Assembly: GCF_900162695.1 (NCBI RefSeq)
Contig: NZ_FUIH01000007.1
Coordinates: 1,550,001-1,614,000, forward strand
Direction: 5' to 3'
Source: Virgibacillus siamensis
GTDB taxonomy: Bacteria; Bacillota; Bacilli; Bacillales; Amphibacillaceae
DNA length: 64,000 nt
This document shows, piece after piece, positions 8,022-17,021 of the stretch (its first letter is position 1; the number at the start of each line of letters is the position of its first letter). The position numbers and the translations under genes are program-made. Below the pieces are notes generated by a model. That model worked only from the letters and a program-made list of their open reading frames with translations, was not told the origin of the DNA and searched no databases.

Positions 8022-10304
8022 CTATGGCAGGTATGTCGTAAATGTTCCCTTCATATTATTAAAACGAAATTCAATTGCCCCCTTCTTATCGGTCCTGATA
8101 ATGGTAACATGTGCCTTTTTAAGATCCGTTAATACTTCAGCGTGCGGATGACCATAAGCATTATTCACCCCTGCAGAAATTAAAGCAACCGTTGGCTCGA
8201 ACTGTTTTAAAAAATGTGGGTCTGTGGAGGACTTGCTCCCATGGTGTGCAACTTTTAGAATATCCACCTTCAAATTAGAATACCGGGAACTTATTTCTTT
8301 TTCGGTGTCTTCTCCTATATCACCGGTAAACAGCCAGGAATATCCGCCAATTTCACTGTAAAGCACGAGCGAATTCTCATTTGTAGATCCTTGATCCGAA
8401 TAAGGCGAAAGAACACGAAATTGCTGACCTGCAACACGTACAATATCATCAGCACCGATGCGTTCCACATGTGTATTGTTTTCTTTCAGCGATTCTGCTG
8501 CACTTTGTTCAAACACATAATAGTTGTTAACGAATACATTACGAACATCCATTTCCTGCAGTAGGAATGGAATGCTGCCCATATGATCCATATCCGCATG
8601 ACTGATAAATACAGCATCGATTTTACGAATGCCTTTCTCATACAGGAAAGCTTTAATAACCTGTTTGTAGACCGTATCAGTCGGTTTCTGGTCCTCAAAG
8701 GACATTCTTGCACCGGCGTCAATCATGATGACACCTTTACGATATGGAAGTTCAATCACAATGGCGTCTCCCTGTCCAATATCAAGCATCGTCACTTCCC
8801 CAATTGGTGACAGATATGGTTTCGCTGCAATCCCGGCAATCAGTAATGTCATGCAGCACCCATACCGGAATGCCTGCCTCCATTTAGTAAGTTGCAGTTT
8901 ATACATAAACATAAAAAAAGCCACGTAATAAAAAAATGCTGCTGTTAATGAAAATGTGCCGATGACAAACGGATAATAAGCCATTTGATCTATCCAGTGG
9001 ATTGTATACACAACAATGGGATGGACCAATGAAAATAGACTGTCCAGTATTGGGGTGAAAATTTGCAATGGAGATAACAGTAGCAGTATAAACAAAAAGG
9101 GTATAACAATAATAGAAAAATAAGGAACAATCATAAGGTTAAGAAGAATTGAAAGCGGATGAAATGTTGAGAAATAGGAAATTTGCAGCGGAATAATCAG
9201 CATCTGAGCAACAAAACTAATTTTCGTCACTGCCCAAAAAGATGAATTCGATTGAAGCAGCCATCGACCGGATAATAAAAGTCCAAACGTGACAAGAAAT
9301 GATAACTGAAAACCGACATTGTAGACAATAAATTTATTAAACGTCATCAAAGTTAGAAAGACTATACTTAGTACGTCTGTTGCACTTATTTTTATTCTTG
9401 CCTTTCCAATAAACAGAAACAATATGACCATTAAGCTTGCACGCCAGACAGACGGTTCACCTCCTGCAAGAAAAGCGTAACATGGTAAAAAGTATATCAT
9501 GATTGTTTGTGCTTTTTCTTTTGTGAAAATCGTCAGCTTTACAAGGATAAAATAAACGAGTCCAACAATCAGACCGATGTGAAGACCCGAAATAGCTAAC
9601 AGGTGGGAAAGATTCCACCGTTGAAATACTGCAGTCGTTTCGTCACCCAGCTGGGAATCGTCCCCCAGAACCAGTGCATTTATCCATGCTGCAGTTACAG
9701 GACTAACATTTTCTGTTACGTAGGCAATTAATTTACCGCGTAATTGATATACATGATTTAACAGAGAAGATCCTTGACAGACAATATCTTCAGGAGAGGC
9801 GATAATAAGTTGGTAAGTAATACCTTTGGACAATAGAAATTTACGATAATCGAACTGGCCGGGGTTTCTTGCCGTGTCTGGCAATTCTGCTGTTCCGGAG
9901 AGAATACATTGCGCACCATATTTTAAATTCGGGACGTTAATTTGGTCATTTTTAAAATAAACAACCTGGTACTTCATATCTGTGTGGTTTTTAAATATGA
10001 ATTCAGTCATCTTTGGCGATTGCTTGACAGGTCCGGAAATACGCCCGGAAATTTGAACTGTTTCACGCATATCCGGCGCTTCCTTCACTGCCATGGAGTC
10101 AAGATCAGGTATATAAACATAAAAAAACATACAACAGAACACAGATAGTATTAGGGGGACCTTCGGCAGTCGTTTTCGGTAACACATCAATATCAACCAT
10201 ACGAGTAAAACAATCATAACCATTTCATTTTTAAAGATAACTGCCAGGTAACTGCTTAATGCTGCGAGTGCTGCCAAATGCCAATACCCTCTCACCGTAT
10301 TCAC
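8022..10304 (-). CDS. comEC: DNA internalization channel protein ComEC/Rec2
   Basis: 760 residues. ComEC carries single-stranded DNA across the membrane during transformation. Domains in order are N-terminal hydrophobic segments with a DUF4131/OB-like domain (about 1-190), the Competence domain with many membrane helices (about 200-480; LLAISGLHIGLIVGL is typical), and a C-terminal metallo-beta-lactamase-like nuclease domain with the HxDxDH motif (SHADMDHMG). The GTG at 10304 abuts the comEB stop. A GTG nine bases later (10295) is better spaced from the AGGTGA site, so the true protein may be three residues shorter. It is the last gene of the comEA-comEB-comEC operon. Confidence 0.95.
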   Translation of the reverse strand: MNTVRGYWHLAALAALSSYLAVIFKNEMVMIVLLVWLILMCYRKRLPKVPLILSVFCCMFFYVYIPDLDSMAVKEAPDMRETVQISGRISGPVKQSPKMTEFIFKNHTDMKYQVVYFKNDQINVPNLKYGAQCILSGTAELPDTARNPGQFDYRKFLLSKGITYQLIIASPEDIVCQGSSLLNHVYQLRGKLIAYVTENVSPVTAAWINALVLGDDSQLGDETTAVFQRWNLSHLLAISGLHIGLIVGLVYFILVKLTIFTKEKAQTIMIYFLPCYAFLAGGEPSVWRASLMVILFLFIGKARIKISATDVLSIVFLTLMTFNKFIVYNVGFQLSFLVTFGLLLSGRWLLQSNSSFWAVTKISFVAQMLIIPLQISYFSTFHPLSILLNLMIVPYFSIIVIPFLFILLLLSPLQIFTPILDSLFSLVHPIVVYTIHWIDQMAYYPFVIGTFSLTAAFFYYVAFFMFMYKLQLTKWRQAFRYGCCMTLLIAGIAAKPYLSPIGEVTMLDIGQGDAIVIELPYRKGVIMIDAGARMSFEDQKPTDTVYKQVIKAFLYEKGIRKIDAVFISHADMDHMGSIPFLLQEMDVRNVFVNNYYVFEQSAAESLKENNTHVERIGADDIVRVAGQQFRVLSPYSDQGSTNENSLVLYSEIGGYSWLFTGDIGEDTEKEISSRYSNLKVDILKVAHHGSKSSTDPHFLKQFEPTVALISAGVNNAYGHPHAEVLTDLKKAHVTIIRTDKKGAIEFRFNNMKGTFTTYLP

Positions 10305-10868
10305 CTACAAATCAAACAGTACGTTCGCTTTTGCTTTTAAAGCATCATACGTTTCATCATCATTTGTTTGATATTGCAACTCTTCCAGTAATTGTTTGAT
10401 GTATTGCTCTTTTTCCTGAAAATGTGTATCAAGGGCAATTGCCGATAATTCAACTTTTTCCGTTTCCACACCAGCGTCCTTAAATAATTCCAATGCATAT
10501 GGGTGGTTTTTATAGTCGGCAGCATAATAAATGGTTTTAATACCAGCCTGAATAATCTGTTTACAGCATTGAAGACAAGGAAAATGGGTTACATAAATTT
10601 CGGCTCCTTCTGTCGGGACACCGAATTTTGCACATTGAAGCAATGCATTGGCTTCCGCGTGAACCGTTCGGACACAGTGGCCATCAATAACGTAACACCC
10701 CTCATCGATACAGTGAACACTGCCGGAAACACTTCCATTATAGCCACCGGCAATAATCCGTTTCTCCCTTACAATGGTTGCCCCCACCATAAGTCTTGTA
10801 CACGTACTTCTTAAAGCAAGCAAATGGCTTTGGGCCATAAAATATTGATTCCAGGAAATTCTGTCCAT
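10305..10868 (-). CDS. comEB: ComE operon protein 2, dCMP deaminase family
   Basis: 187 residues from ATG at 10868, preceded by AAGGTGG; an in-frame GTG at 10880 lies inside that ribosome site. The zinc deaminase motifs are H70-A-E72 and P97-C98-x-x-C101. The start MDRISWNQYFMAQSHLLALR is close to B. subtilis ComEB. It likely converts dCMP to dUMP for thymidylate synthesis; in B. subtilis it is reported as not essential for transformation. Its stop touches the comEC start, so the two are translationally coupled. Confidence 0.95.
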   Translation of the reverse strand: MDRISWNQYFMAQSHLLALRSTCTRLMVGATIVREKRIIAGGYNGSVSGSVHCIDEGCYVIDGHCVRTVHAEANALLQCAKFGVPTEGAEIYVTHFPCLQCCKQIIQAGIKTIYYAADYKNHPYALELFKDAGVETEKVELSAIALDTHFQEKEQYIKQLLEELQYQTNDDETYDALKAKANVLFDL

Positions 10869-10898
10869 TTTGATTACCACCTTTATGTATAAGCTATA

Positions 10899-11489
10899 TT
10901 ATGGGATCTGAATGCTTTCCCTTAAGTTTTCCAGTGTTTTTTCACCAATGCCGGGAACCTCCAGCAGATCCTCAACTGTTTTAAACGGTCCGAATTCATC
11001 ACGGTATTGTATTATAGCAGCCGCTTTGGACGGACCAATTCCATTTAATGTTTCCATTTCTTCCTCTGAGGCAAAATTGATTCTTATTTTATCTGTATTG
11101 CCAGTTACCGTTTGGACAGCTGCTGTATTCTGAGCGCCGGTTTTCGGAACAACAATAATCATTTCATCCTGTACCTTTTGAGCCAAATTTACAACAGACT
11201 GGTCAGCCCCTTTTGTAAAACCGCCGGCAAGCGAAATTACATCATTTACCCGGGAATCGATACGAACCTCATATACTCCAGGCTTCTTCACTGCCCCTTT
11301 AACATCGACCACAGCAGTTGAGGCTGTTTCTTCCTGTACAGCTTCTGAATCGGAGGATTTATCGATGGAAACTTCATTACGAGGTAAATTATTTTCTTCC
11401 ACTTTACCATGTTGAATAAAGAAAAATAAACCTATTCCAATAGCTGTCAAAATGAAAACGAAATTTTTTTTGAGGAAATCAGGCACCAT
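10899..11489 (-). CDS. comEA: DNA receptor ComEA
   Basis: 196 residues from ATG at 11489 (AAGGA seven bases upstream; a GTG at 11495 is possible). There is one N-terminal membrane segment (FVFILTAIGIGLFFFI), a charged linker, a SLBB-type domain (VDVKGAVKKPGVYEV) and a C-terminal helix-hairpin-helix domain (INFASEEEMETLNGIGPSKA ... LLEVPGIGEKTLENL) that binds double-stranded DNA at the cell surface. It heads the comE operon. One perfect AAAA-N5-TTTT half-box lies upstream (11569-11581) but the paired box expected for ComK is not properly spaced. The divergent comER gene that sits here in B. subtilis is absent. Confidence 0.95.
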   Translation of the reverse strand: MVPDFLKKNFVFILTAIGIGLFFFIQHGKVEENNLPRNEVSIDKSSDSEAVQEETASTAVVDVKGAVKKPGVYEVRIDSRVNDVISLAGGFTKGADQSVVNLAQKVQDEMIIVVPKTGAQNTAAVQTVTGNTDKIRINFASEEEMETLNGIGPSKAAAIIQYRDEFGPFKTVEDLLEVPGIGEKTLENLRESIQIP

Positions 11490-11696
11490 TTTCACGTCCT
11501 TCAGGGAATATTACGGGGAATTGCGTGGATAAAGTAAAGCATACTTCTACTATTCGACACAAATCCTGAAAATCCTCTTTTTTAAAAGGTTTATTTTTTA
11601 CACATGTTCCTGGAAACCACAGCGGCGGCTTAACATATTCTGCAGACCTTTTTTGTTTGACTATGGAGGTGTAGAAATAAGGTAAAAAAGCACCTA

Positions 11697-11731
11697 AAAA
11701 CAACCGGAAAACGTATGTTACCGGTTGTTTT
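11697..11731 (-). terminator. yqeM operon terminator
   Basis: Eleven-base perfect stem (AAAACAACCGG at 11697-11707 with CCGGTTGTTTT at 11721-11731), 13-base loop, overlapping the yqeM stop codon and followed on the minus strand by T-rich sequence. It closes the yqeG-to-yqeM operon ahead of comEA. Confidence 0.85.
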
Positions 11732-12479
11732 GAGCTATTATAAAAATTCTTTCCGCATTTTCCTCATCAAAATCGGCTGTAACCGAAAAATCAGCGTGCA
11801 ACCCACACAGTTTAAATCCGGACTCATGTAAAAGTTTTTTATAAAATTCAACATAATATGTTTGCTGATGATGAAGCTCCTCAAACCGATCATATTTTTC
11901 ACCATCGGAAACAAAAAAGGTCAAATCGTGATACATTTCACCCTGGTTCTCTCCGGGCGTGCAAAACCAAATGTAGGATACATCATCCTGAACATCCGCG
12001 AATGTTTGATTAACATAGAATTGCTCGACATGATTTACTGAATGGATATCGAACAAAAACAGACCACCGGGTTTTAATGATTTTGCAACGCGTTCAAAAA
12101 CAGTCCTTACTTCATCTTCATCTGTAATATAATTGATAACGTCACAATAACTGACCGCAGCATCCAGGTTTTGCAATCCTTGAAGCTGCCGCAGATCCTG
12201 CTGAATCCATTGAATTGCCAGATTTTCCTGCTGTGCCCGTTGCTGAGCGACACTTAACATATCAGCCGAATTATCCACGCCGATTACGTCATATCCCTCA
12301 TGTGCAAGTAAGCTTGCAATTTGTCCGGTTCCGCAGCCAAGATCCGCTATCGTTTGTACATCACTGCCTGTCCGGCTGAAAATTTCACCGGTAAATTCAA
12401 TCCACTGATTATATGGTGCATCATCCATCAATTTATCATATAAGTTCGCTAATTTTTGGTATGACATCCCATTACCCAT
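11718..12479 (-). CDS. yqeM: Class I SAM-dependent methyltransferase YqeM
   Basis: 253 residues. The SAM-binding motif I is IADLGCGTGQIASLLA, with VIGVDNSADML following, and the C-terminal half carries the extra beta-rich insert of the YqeM type. Its substrate is not established. The start at 12479 overlaps the 3' end of rsfS by 8 bp, so it is probably translationally coupled. It is last in the operon and stops inside a terminator. The same order rsfS-yqeM is found in B. subtilis. Confidence 0.88.
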   Translation of the reverse strand: MGNGMSYQKLANLYDKLMDDAPYNQWIEFTGEIFSRTGSDVQTIADLGCGTGQIASLLAHEGYDVIGVDNSADMLSVAQQRAQQENLAIQWIQQDLRQLQGLQNLDAAVSYCDVINYITDEDEVRTVFERVAKSLKPGGLFLFDIHSVNHVEQFYVNQTFADVQDDVSYIWFCTPGENQGEMYHDLTFFVSDGEKYDRFEELHHQQTYYVEFYKKLLHESGFKLCGLHADFSVTADFDEENAERIFIIAQNNR

Positions 12480-12828
12480 TCTGACCTATATTCAGTTCAA
12501 CTCTTGCTGCGTCTCCCCATAAGCGTTCCAGATTATAGTAGGAACGTTCATCTTTATGGAATATGTGACAGACAACATCCCCAAGATCCACAAGTATCCA
12601 GCGCGCCTGCTCATACCCTTCCAGGCGCTTTATCGTAACATCAATTTCTTCCATTGAATCTTTAATCGCCCTGGAGATGGACTGCACCTGTCGTTCATTG
12701 TTACCGTGACAAATAAGAAAATAGTCAGCCATTAAAGATACATCTTTCATATCCAATGCGACAATATCCAGTGCTCGTTTGTCCTCACATGCATTCGCAG
12801 CCCTTCGTACAAGTTCATTATTCTCCAT
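12472..12828 (-). CDS. rsfS: Ribosome silencing factor RsfS
   Basis: 118 residues from ATG at 12828, which has a run of five G upstream; the in-frame ATG at 12846 lies before that site and inside yqeK. The family core is visible: ALDIVALDMKDVSLMADYFLICHGNN and RWILVDLGDVVCHIFHKDERSYYNLERLW. RsfS binds ribosomal protein uL14 and blocks 30S-50S joining when nutrients are short. Formerly yqeL in B. subtilis, in the same position between yqeK and yqeM. Confidence 0.94.
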   Translation of the reverse strand: MENNELVRRAANACEDKRALDIVALDMKDVSLMADYFLICHGNNERQVQSISRAIKDSMEEIDVTIKRLEGYEQARWILVDLGDVVCHIFHKDERSYYNLERLWGDAARVELNIGQNG

Positions 12829-12832
12829 GAAT

Positions 12833-13408
12833 TTAATTACCCCCATTTAATTTTCTTGTTAATTCATTGTATGCATAAAATGTATCAGGATAAACTGTTG
12901 ATTTCTTACTTACCAAAAATTGAATTGTATTTCGCAATGCCATCCATGAAGCTGCATCCAAATCTTCACGTGCAGCTTCACGCACTTCATTAATGCCGGG
13001 GAATGACCTTCCTGGCTCAATGTAATCCGCGACAAAAATAATCTTGTCCATCCTGCTCATGTTTTCTTTACCAGTAGTATGATAAAAGATAGCACTCTTT
13101 ATTTTGTGATCTGCTATACCATATTTCTGATCAATCAATACTGATGCCGCAGGTCCATGCCATAGTTCATGGTGATAGTTCAGCAAATTATCCGGCAGTT
13201 CATCCCGTTCCATAATGAGCTGCCTCATTTCTTCAATCGGTTTATATTTCGCATAATCATGGAAGATAGCTGCCAACTCAATTTTATCCCGCGTTCCACC
13301 GAAAATATCCGCAAGATTCACTGCCGTTTCCGCAACCCGCAGTGTATGTTCAAATCGGCTCTCTGTCAAATGCGGCTTTACAATATCAACAGCTTCCTCA
13401 ATTTTCAT
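12833..13408 (-). CDS. yqeK: HD-domain Ap4A hydrolase YqeK
   Basis: 191 residues. HD phosphohydrolase motifs are clear: RFEHTLRVAETAVNLA, AAIFHDYAKYKP, and the later YHHELWHGPAA and AIFYHTTGK histidines that complete the metal site. The family hydrolyses diadenosine tetraphosphate to ADP, lowering a stress nucleotide. ATG at 13408 overlaps nadD by 11 bp, with AGGAG inside nadD. It is part of the nadD-yqeK-rsfS-yqeM cluster. Confidence 0.94.
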   Translation of the reverse strand: MKIEEAVDIVKPHLTESRFEHTLRVAETAVNLADIFGGTRDKIELAAIFHDYAKYKPIEEMRQLIMERDELPDNLLNYHHELWHGPAASVLIDQKYGIADHKIKSAIFYHTTGKENMSRMDKIIFVADYIEPGRSFPGINEVREAAREDLDAASWMALRNTIQFLVSKKSTVYPDTFYAYNELTRKLNGGN

Positions 13409-13964
13409 ATAAGTGATTCTCCTTTATATAAACTTCAACAGCTTCGGGCACAAGATATTTAATGGAGTTTTTATCAGCAATCCGGTTTCTGATCATGGTT
13501 GATGAAATATCAATCAATGGGACATCAACTGTTTCTAAGGGATATTCAGTTTCAAGTTGATGACCATTCCGTTTTACCCCGACAAACTTGACCAAATCCA
13601 TCAACTGGTCAATATTTTGCCAATGCGGCAGATACTCCACCATATCCGCACCGATAATGAAGTAAAAATCAGCATCCGGGTATTCGGATGTTATTATTTT
13701 CATTGTATCAAATGTATAGGACTTGCCAAGACGTTGCATCTCTATGGCAGTAAGTAAAAAGGACGGGTTTCCATCAATAGCACGTTTTAACATAGCAACC
13801 CGATCCATTCCATCCGACGATGCCTTCTCCTTATGGGGTGGTTCATATGATGGCATCAGCCAAACCTCTTCCAGTTGCATTGCCAACCGAACTTCCTCGG
13901 CAATAATTAAATGTCCTAAGTGCGGTGGATCGAACGTTCCGCCTAAAATGCCAATGCGTTTCAT
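13398..13964 (-). CDS. nadD: Nicotinate-nucleotide adenylyltransferase
   Basis: 188 residues. The nucleotidyltransferase signature GGTFDPPHLGHLIIAE is at the N-terminus and the second motif ISSTMIRNRI near the C-terminus; FYFIIGADMVEYLPHW lies between. NadD joins nicotinate mononucleotide and ATP to form deamido-NAD, an essential NAD step. It lies 11 bp after yhbY and overlaps yqeK at its 3' end. Confidence 0.97.
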   Translation of the reverse strand: MKRIGILGGTFDPPHLGHLIIAEEVRLAMQLEEVWLMPSYEPPHKEKASSDGMDRVAMLKRAIDGNPSFLLTAIEMQRLGKSYTFDTMKIITSEYPDADFYFIIGADMVEYLPHWQNIDQLMDLVKFVGVKRNGHQLETEYPLETVDVPLIDISSTMIRNRIADKNSIKYLVPEAVEVYIKENHLYEN

Positions 13965-13975
13965 AAGAATCTCCT

Positions 13976-14266
13976 TTATGGAAGCTGAATATGTTTATTC
14001 TCTTCAGATTCCTTATATAGAACAATATTATTTCCAATCACCTGTACAACTTCCGCTTCCGCTCCAGCAGATAATTGTTCGGCAACTGTATGCTTATCTT
14101 CAAGGCAATTTTGCAGGATACTCACTTTAATAAGTTCACGCTTTTCAAGTGCCTCTTCAATCTGGTGAACCATATTGTCATTAACACCGGTTTTTCCGAC
14201 TTGAAAAATTGGTTTCAATTGGTTCGCCTCTGCTCGTAAAAATCGTTTTTGTTTACCAGTTAGCAT
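13976..14266 (-). CDS. yhbY: Ribosome assembly RNA-binding protein YhbY
   Basis: 96 residues from ATG at 14266 with GGAAGGA seven bases upstream. The sequence MLTGKQKRFLRAEANQLKPI and FQVGKTGVNDNMVHQIEEAL matches the CRM RNA-binding domain (GxxG-type loop VGKTGVND), and the protein is only that domain. It associates with pre-50S particles. In B. subtilis it is yqeI, between aroE and nadD. It follows the aroE stop by one base, so it is translationally coupled. Confidence 0.94.
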   Translation of the reverse strand: MLTGKQKRFLRAEANQLKPIFQVGKTGVNDNMVHQIEEALEKRELIKVSILQNCLEDKHTVAEQLSAGAEAEVVQVIGNNIVLYKESEENKHIQLP

Positions 14267-14267
14267 A

Positions 14268-15113
14268 TTATCTTCCTTCCAGTATAGTTTGCAGCTGCTG
14301 GTCCATTTCATTAACAGGGACCAGCTTATTTGTCCATCGTTCAAATGCAGCTTGTGCCTGATAAAGGAGCATCGTATGCCCAAAATGAATATGTGCTCCC
14401 GCTTGTTCAGCTTGCATCAGGAATTTTGTTTTTATCGGCTGATAAATAATATCACTTACAACACTTCCAGCCCTTACCCCATCAGCCGAAACAATAACTT
14501 GATCGGCTTTCGGTTTCATTCCAATGGAAGAGGTTTGGATAATCAGGTCATAGTCACCGATATTTTTTTGCGCTTCCCCTAAATTCAATATGGAAGATCG
14601 GATATTTGCTGTTCCTAGTTCCACGATTGATTCGGCATTTTCCCTCGTGCGATTTGCTATATCCACACAGTAATAACCATTACTGATCAGACTGTAATAG
14701 ATACCTCTCGCCGCACCCCCGGCACCAATAATTAGAATGCGTATATCCGGTTTGGAACATAATTCGGGAAATTTATGTTGTAATGCCGTCATGTATCCTT
14801 TTCCATCTGTATTATAACCAATCCATTTTCCTTCCCGGATTACCACTGTGTTTACCGCCCCGATTGATTCGGCATGGTGATCCAGATCATCCAGGTATGG
14901 AATGATTTTTTCTTTAAATGGCAAGGTTACATTAAAACCAGTCAATTCCTTCCCCTTTAGCCTCTTTATCGCATGCTCAAATGAATCCTCCGGGGAAATT
15001 TCTATAATCGAATATATTCCCTTTAAATTGGCTTTCTCCAAAAATCCCCGATGAATCCATGGTGATAATGAATGCTGAATTGGATATCCAATCAGACCTA
15101 ATTGATAATGCAA
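14268..15113 (-). CDS. aroE: Shikimate dehydrogenase
   Basis: 281 residues. The N-terminal substrate domain has SLSPWIHR and FNVTLPFKEKI with the catalytic Lys, and the NADP-binding domain has ILIIGAGGAARGIYYSL and ANRTRENA. It reduces 3-dehydroshikimate to shikimate in aromatic amino acid synthesis. The start is TTG at 15113, six or seven bases after GGGGGGAG; no better ATG is in frame nearby. It lies between yqeH and yhbY as in B. subtilis (there named aroD). Confidence 0.95.
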   Translation of the reverse strand: MHYQLGLIGYPIQHSLSPWIHRGFLEKANLKGIYSIIEISPEDSFEHAIKRLKGKELTGFNVTLPFKEKIIPYLDDLDHHAESIGAVNTVVIREGKWIGYNTDGKGYMTALQHKFPELCSKPDIRILIIGAGGAARGIYYSLISNGYYCVDIANRTRENAESIVELGTANIRSSILNLGEAQKNIGDYDLIIQTSSIGMKPKADQVIVSADGVRAGSVVSDIIYQPIKTKFLMQAEQAGAHIHFGHTMLLYQAQAAFERWTNKLVPVNEMDQQLQTILEGR

Positions 15114-15127
15114 TGAATCTCCCCCCT

Positions 15128-16228
15128 CTAGAAAAATGATTTTCGCAGTGAAACGTGCACTCCTTTTGGACTGTATGCAGCCATCGTTGCATCCCCATGC
15201 GGCAAACTTACCCAGCCCAATCCGGGAAATACAATATCTGTTTTGCCTTTATTGATTTTATGGGTGCTCTGCTTTAGTTCCGGAAAATTTTCGAGTGATT
15301 CAGGATCTGGAGGAGAAAGTAAAGCCCCTTTGTGTTCAGCATATAAATTATCCGCATTTTCCAGTTTTGTGCGATGAATTGATAAACTGTTTGCGAAATA
15401 ACAAACGAATGACTGTCGTTCTCCTTTGATAAAATCAAGCCTTGCCAAGCCGCCGAAAAACAGTGACTGACCTGAATTCAACTGAAATACACGTGGTTTT
15501 ATTTCTTTTTTGGGTGTTATTACCTTTAAATCACTGTCCGAAATATAGTGAGCAATTTGTTCATGGTTAACAATTCCGGGTGTGTCAATTAAGGATGATT
15601 GCGCATCAAGTGGTATTTCAATAAACCCAAGCGTCGTCCCTGGAAAATATGATGTTGTAATCACATGATCTTCTCCGGTTGTTTGATGAATTAACCGGTT
15701 GATGAACGTTGACTTTCCCACATTGGTTGTTCCAACGATATAAACGTCCCTTCCACCCCGGTAATATTCAATTGCCTCTGTCAGGTCATTCAATCCATAG
15801 CCCTTCATTGAAGAAATAAGAAACACATCTTCTACGGTTAAACCAATATCTTTGGCCTTGGAACGAAGCCATTGGGTCAACTTCCGTTTGTTTGTGGACT
15901 TTGGCAGTAAGTCCATCTTATTTCCCGCCAATATTATAGGTTTATCACCAACAATCCTTGACAGATTTTTCAACAAGCTTCCTTCTACATCGAAAATGTC
16001 GATGAGATGAACGACAATCCCTTGTTTATTGCTTATTTCACTTACCATTTTAAGAAAATCGTCGTCAGTTGCTGAAACATCCTGAATATCATTGTAATGT
16101 TTTAAACGAAAGCACCGCTGGCATAAAACCACTTCTTTATCGAGTGACGTCTTCGGTGTATATCCAATTTGATTCGGATCTGTTGTCTGTATGGGGGCAC
16201 CGCACCCCTGGCAAATCATTTCATTCAT
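15128..16228 (-). CDS. yqeH: Ribosome biogenesis GTPase YqeH
   Basis: 366 residues. This is a circularly permuted GTPase: the G4 motif AGNKMDLL comes before the P-loop GTTNVGKST and the G3 DTPG. An N-terminal treble-clef zinc finger supplies CxGC and CQRC cysteines. A C-terminal RNA-binding domain follows. YqeH is needed for 30S assembly. Its ATG overlaps the yqeG stop (TAATG), so translation is coupled. It lies upstream of aroE in the same operon. Confidence 0.96.
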   Translation of the reverse strand: MNEMICQGCGAPIQTTDPNQIGYTPKTSLDKEVVLCQRCFRLKHYNDIQDVSATDDDFLKMVSEISNKQGIVVHLIDIFDVEGSLLKNLSRIVGDKPIILAGNKMDLLPKSTNKRKLTQWLRSKAKDIGLTVEDVFLISSMKGYGLNDLTEAIEYYRGGRDVYIVGTTNVGKSTFINRLIHQTTGEDHVITTSYFPGTTLGFIEIPLDAQSSLIDTPGIVNHEQIAHYISDSDLKVITPKKEIKPRVFQLNSGQSLFFGGLARLDFIKGERQSFVCYFANSLSIHRTKLENADNLYAEHKGALLSPPDPESLENFPELKQSTHKINKGKTDIVFPGLGWVSLPHGDATMAAYSPKGVHVSLRKSFF

Positions 16229-16746
16229 TATTCTTCCTCCCAGCTGATTTTCCCTTTTTTCCGCATATAATGTAAAATTCTTCGCTCAAGCTTGCGGTTG
16301 ATCCGGGTCAGTTTACCATCCGTTTTAACAATGGGGACAACCAAAATTGTATAAAATCCGGCAAAATTGCCACCCAATACGTCGGTTAGCAGCTGATCTC
16401 CGATGACAACAACCTCTTCTTTTTTCAATTTCATTTCTTTTGCTGCACTCTTAAATGCATAGCTTAGCGGTTTTCTGGCACTAAAAACAAACGGCGTGTC
16501 CAGCGGCTGTGAAAAGATTTTCACCCGTTCCTGTTTATTATTTGAAATAATGGTTACTTTTATATCATTCTCTTTCATCAATTGAAACCATTGAATGACT
16601 TCCGGTGTTGCATTGCGCACATCCCAGGCTACCAATGTATTATCCAGATCAGTAATGATTCCTTTTATCCCTTTTTGGCGCAGTACATCAGGATGAACAT
16701 CAAAAATGGATTTCACATGTTCATTTGGCAAAAACTTCTTCAGCAA
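16228..16746 (-). CDS. yqeG: HAD-family phosphatase YqeG (HAD IIIA)
   Basis: 172 residues. The HAD motif I reads ITDLDNTLVAWD, motif II VTIISNN, and the Lys/Asp of motifs III and IV are in ARKPLSYAF and VVIGDQLLTDVLGG. The substrate is not known with certainty; the group is related to PGP phosphatase (GEP4) enzymes. It is the first gene of the yqeG-yqeH-aroE-yhbY-nadD-yqeK-rsfS-yqeM operon. Upstream on the opposite strand are sda and its DnaA boxes, the same divergent layout as in B. subtilis. Confidence 0.93.
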   Translation of the reverse strand: MLKKFLPNEHVKSIFDVHPDVLRQKGIKGIITDLDNTLVAWDVRNATPEVIQWFQLMKENDIKVTIISNNKQERVKIFSQPLDTPFVFSARKPLSYAFKSAAKEMKLKKEEVVVIGDQLLTDVLGGNFAGFYTILVVPIVKTDGKLTRINRKLERRILHYMRKKGKISWEEE

Positions 16747-16851
16747 TAATCACACCTCTTCACATCTTGCAATATTTCATCGGCATTATGTACATATTTC
16801 GATAGTATAACTCAATCCTATAATAACTTTCCATAATTATAAAGTGATATT

Positions 16852-16917
16852 TCAAACGTGGAGGATTACACTTGCAGTCATCCCTCCTTGAATTCCTTGT
16901 AAATTCGCCTCTTTCAT
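16852..16917 (-). other. Possible 21-codon leader ORF upstream of yqeG
   Basis: The 458 bp gap between yqeG and sda (16747-17204) holds the DnaA boxes and sda promoter at its right end. In the left part, on the minus strand, a 21-codon frame starts at ATG 16917 with AGGA seven bases upstream, and has a second in-frame ATG after GGAGGG. A 6 bp inverted repeat (ACGAAT/ATTCGT, about 16937-16957) lies just upstream. This could be a leader peptide or chance. Confidence 0.2.
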
Positions 16918-17021
16918 CTTCGAATCCTGCAGATAACGAATGGTGACGTAATTCGTCTTTATATCATATTATCAGTCAAATATGTCAAAAACCGTTCGAC
17001 AATTTCTTTCATATTTCGAAC

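Noticed and set aside
11569..11600. ComK box upstream of comEA
   Set aside because: One AAAA-N5-TTTT box is exact, but the second is imperfect and only two bases away, not 8, 18 or 31 bp; AT-rich DNA gives such boxes by chance.
11479..11703. 74-codon minus-strand frame ahead of comEA
   Set aside because: It overlaps the comEA start, has an odd composition for a cytoplasmic protein, and no ribosome site; it is more likely the comE promoter region.
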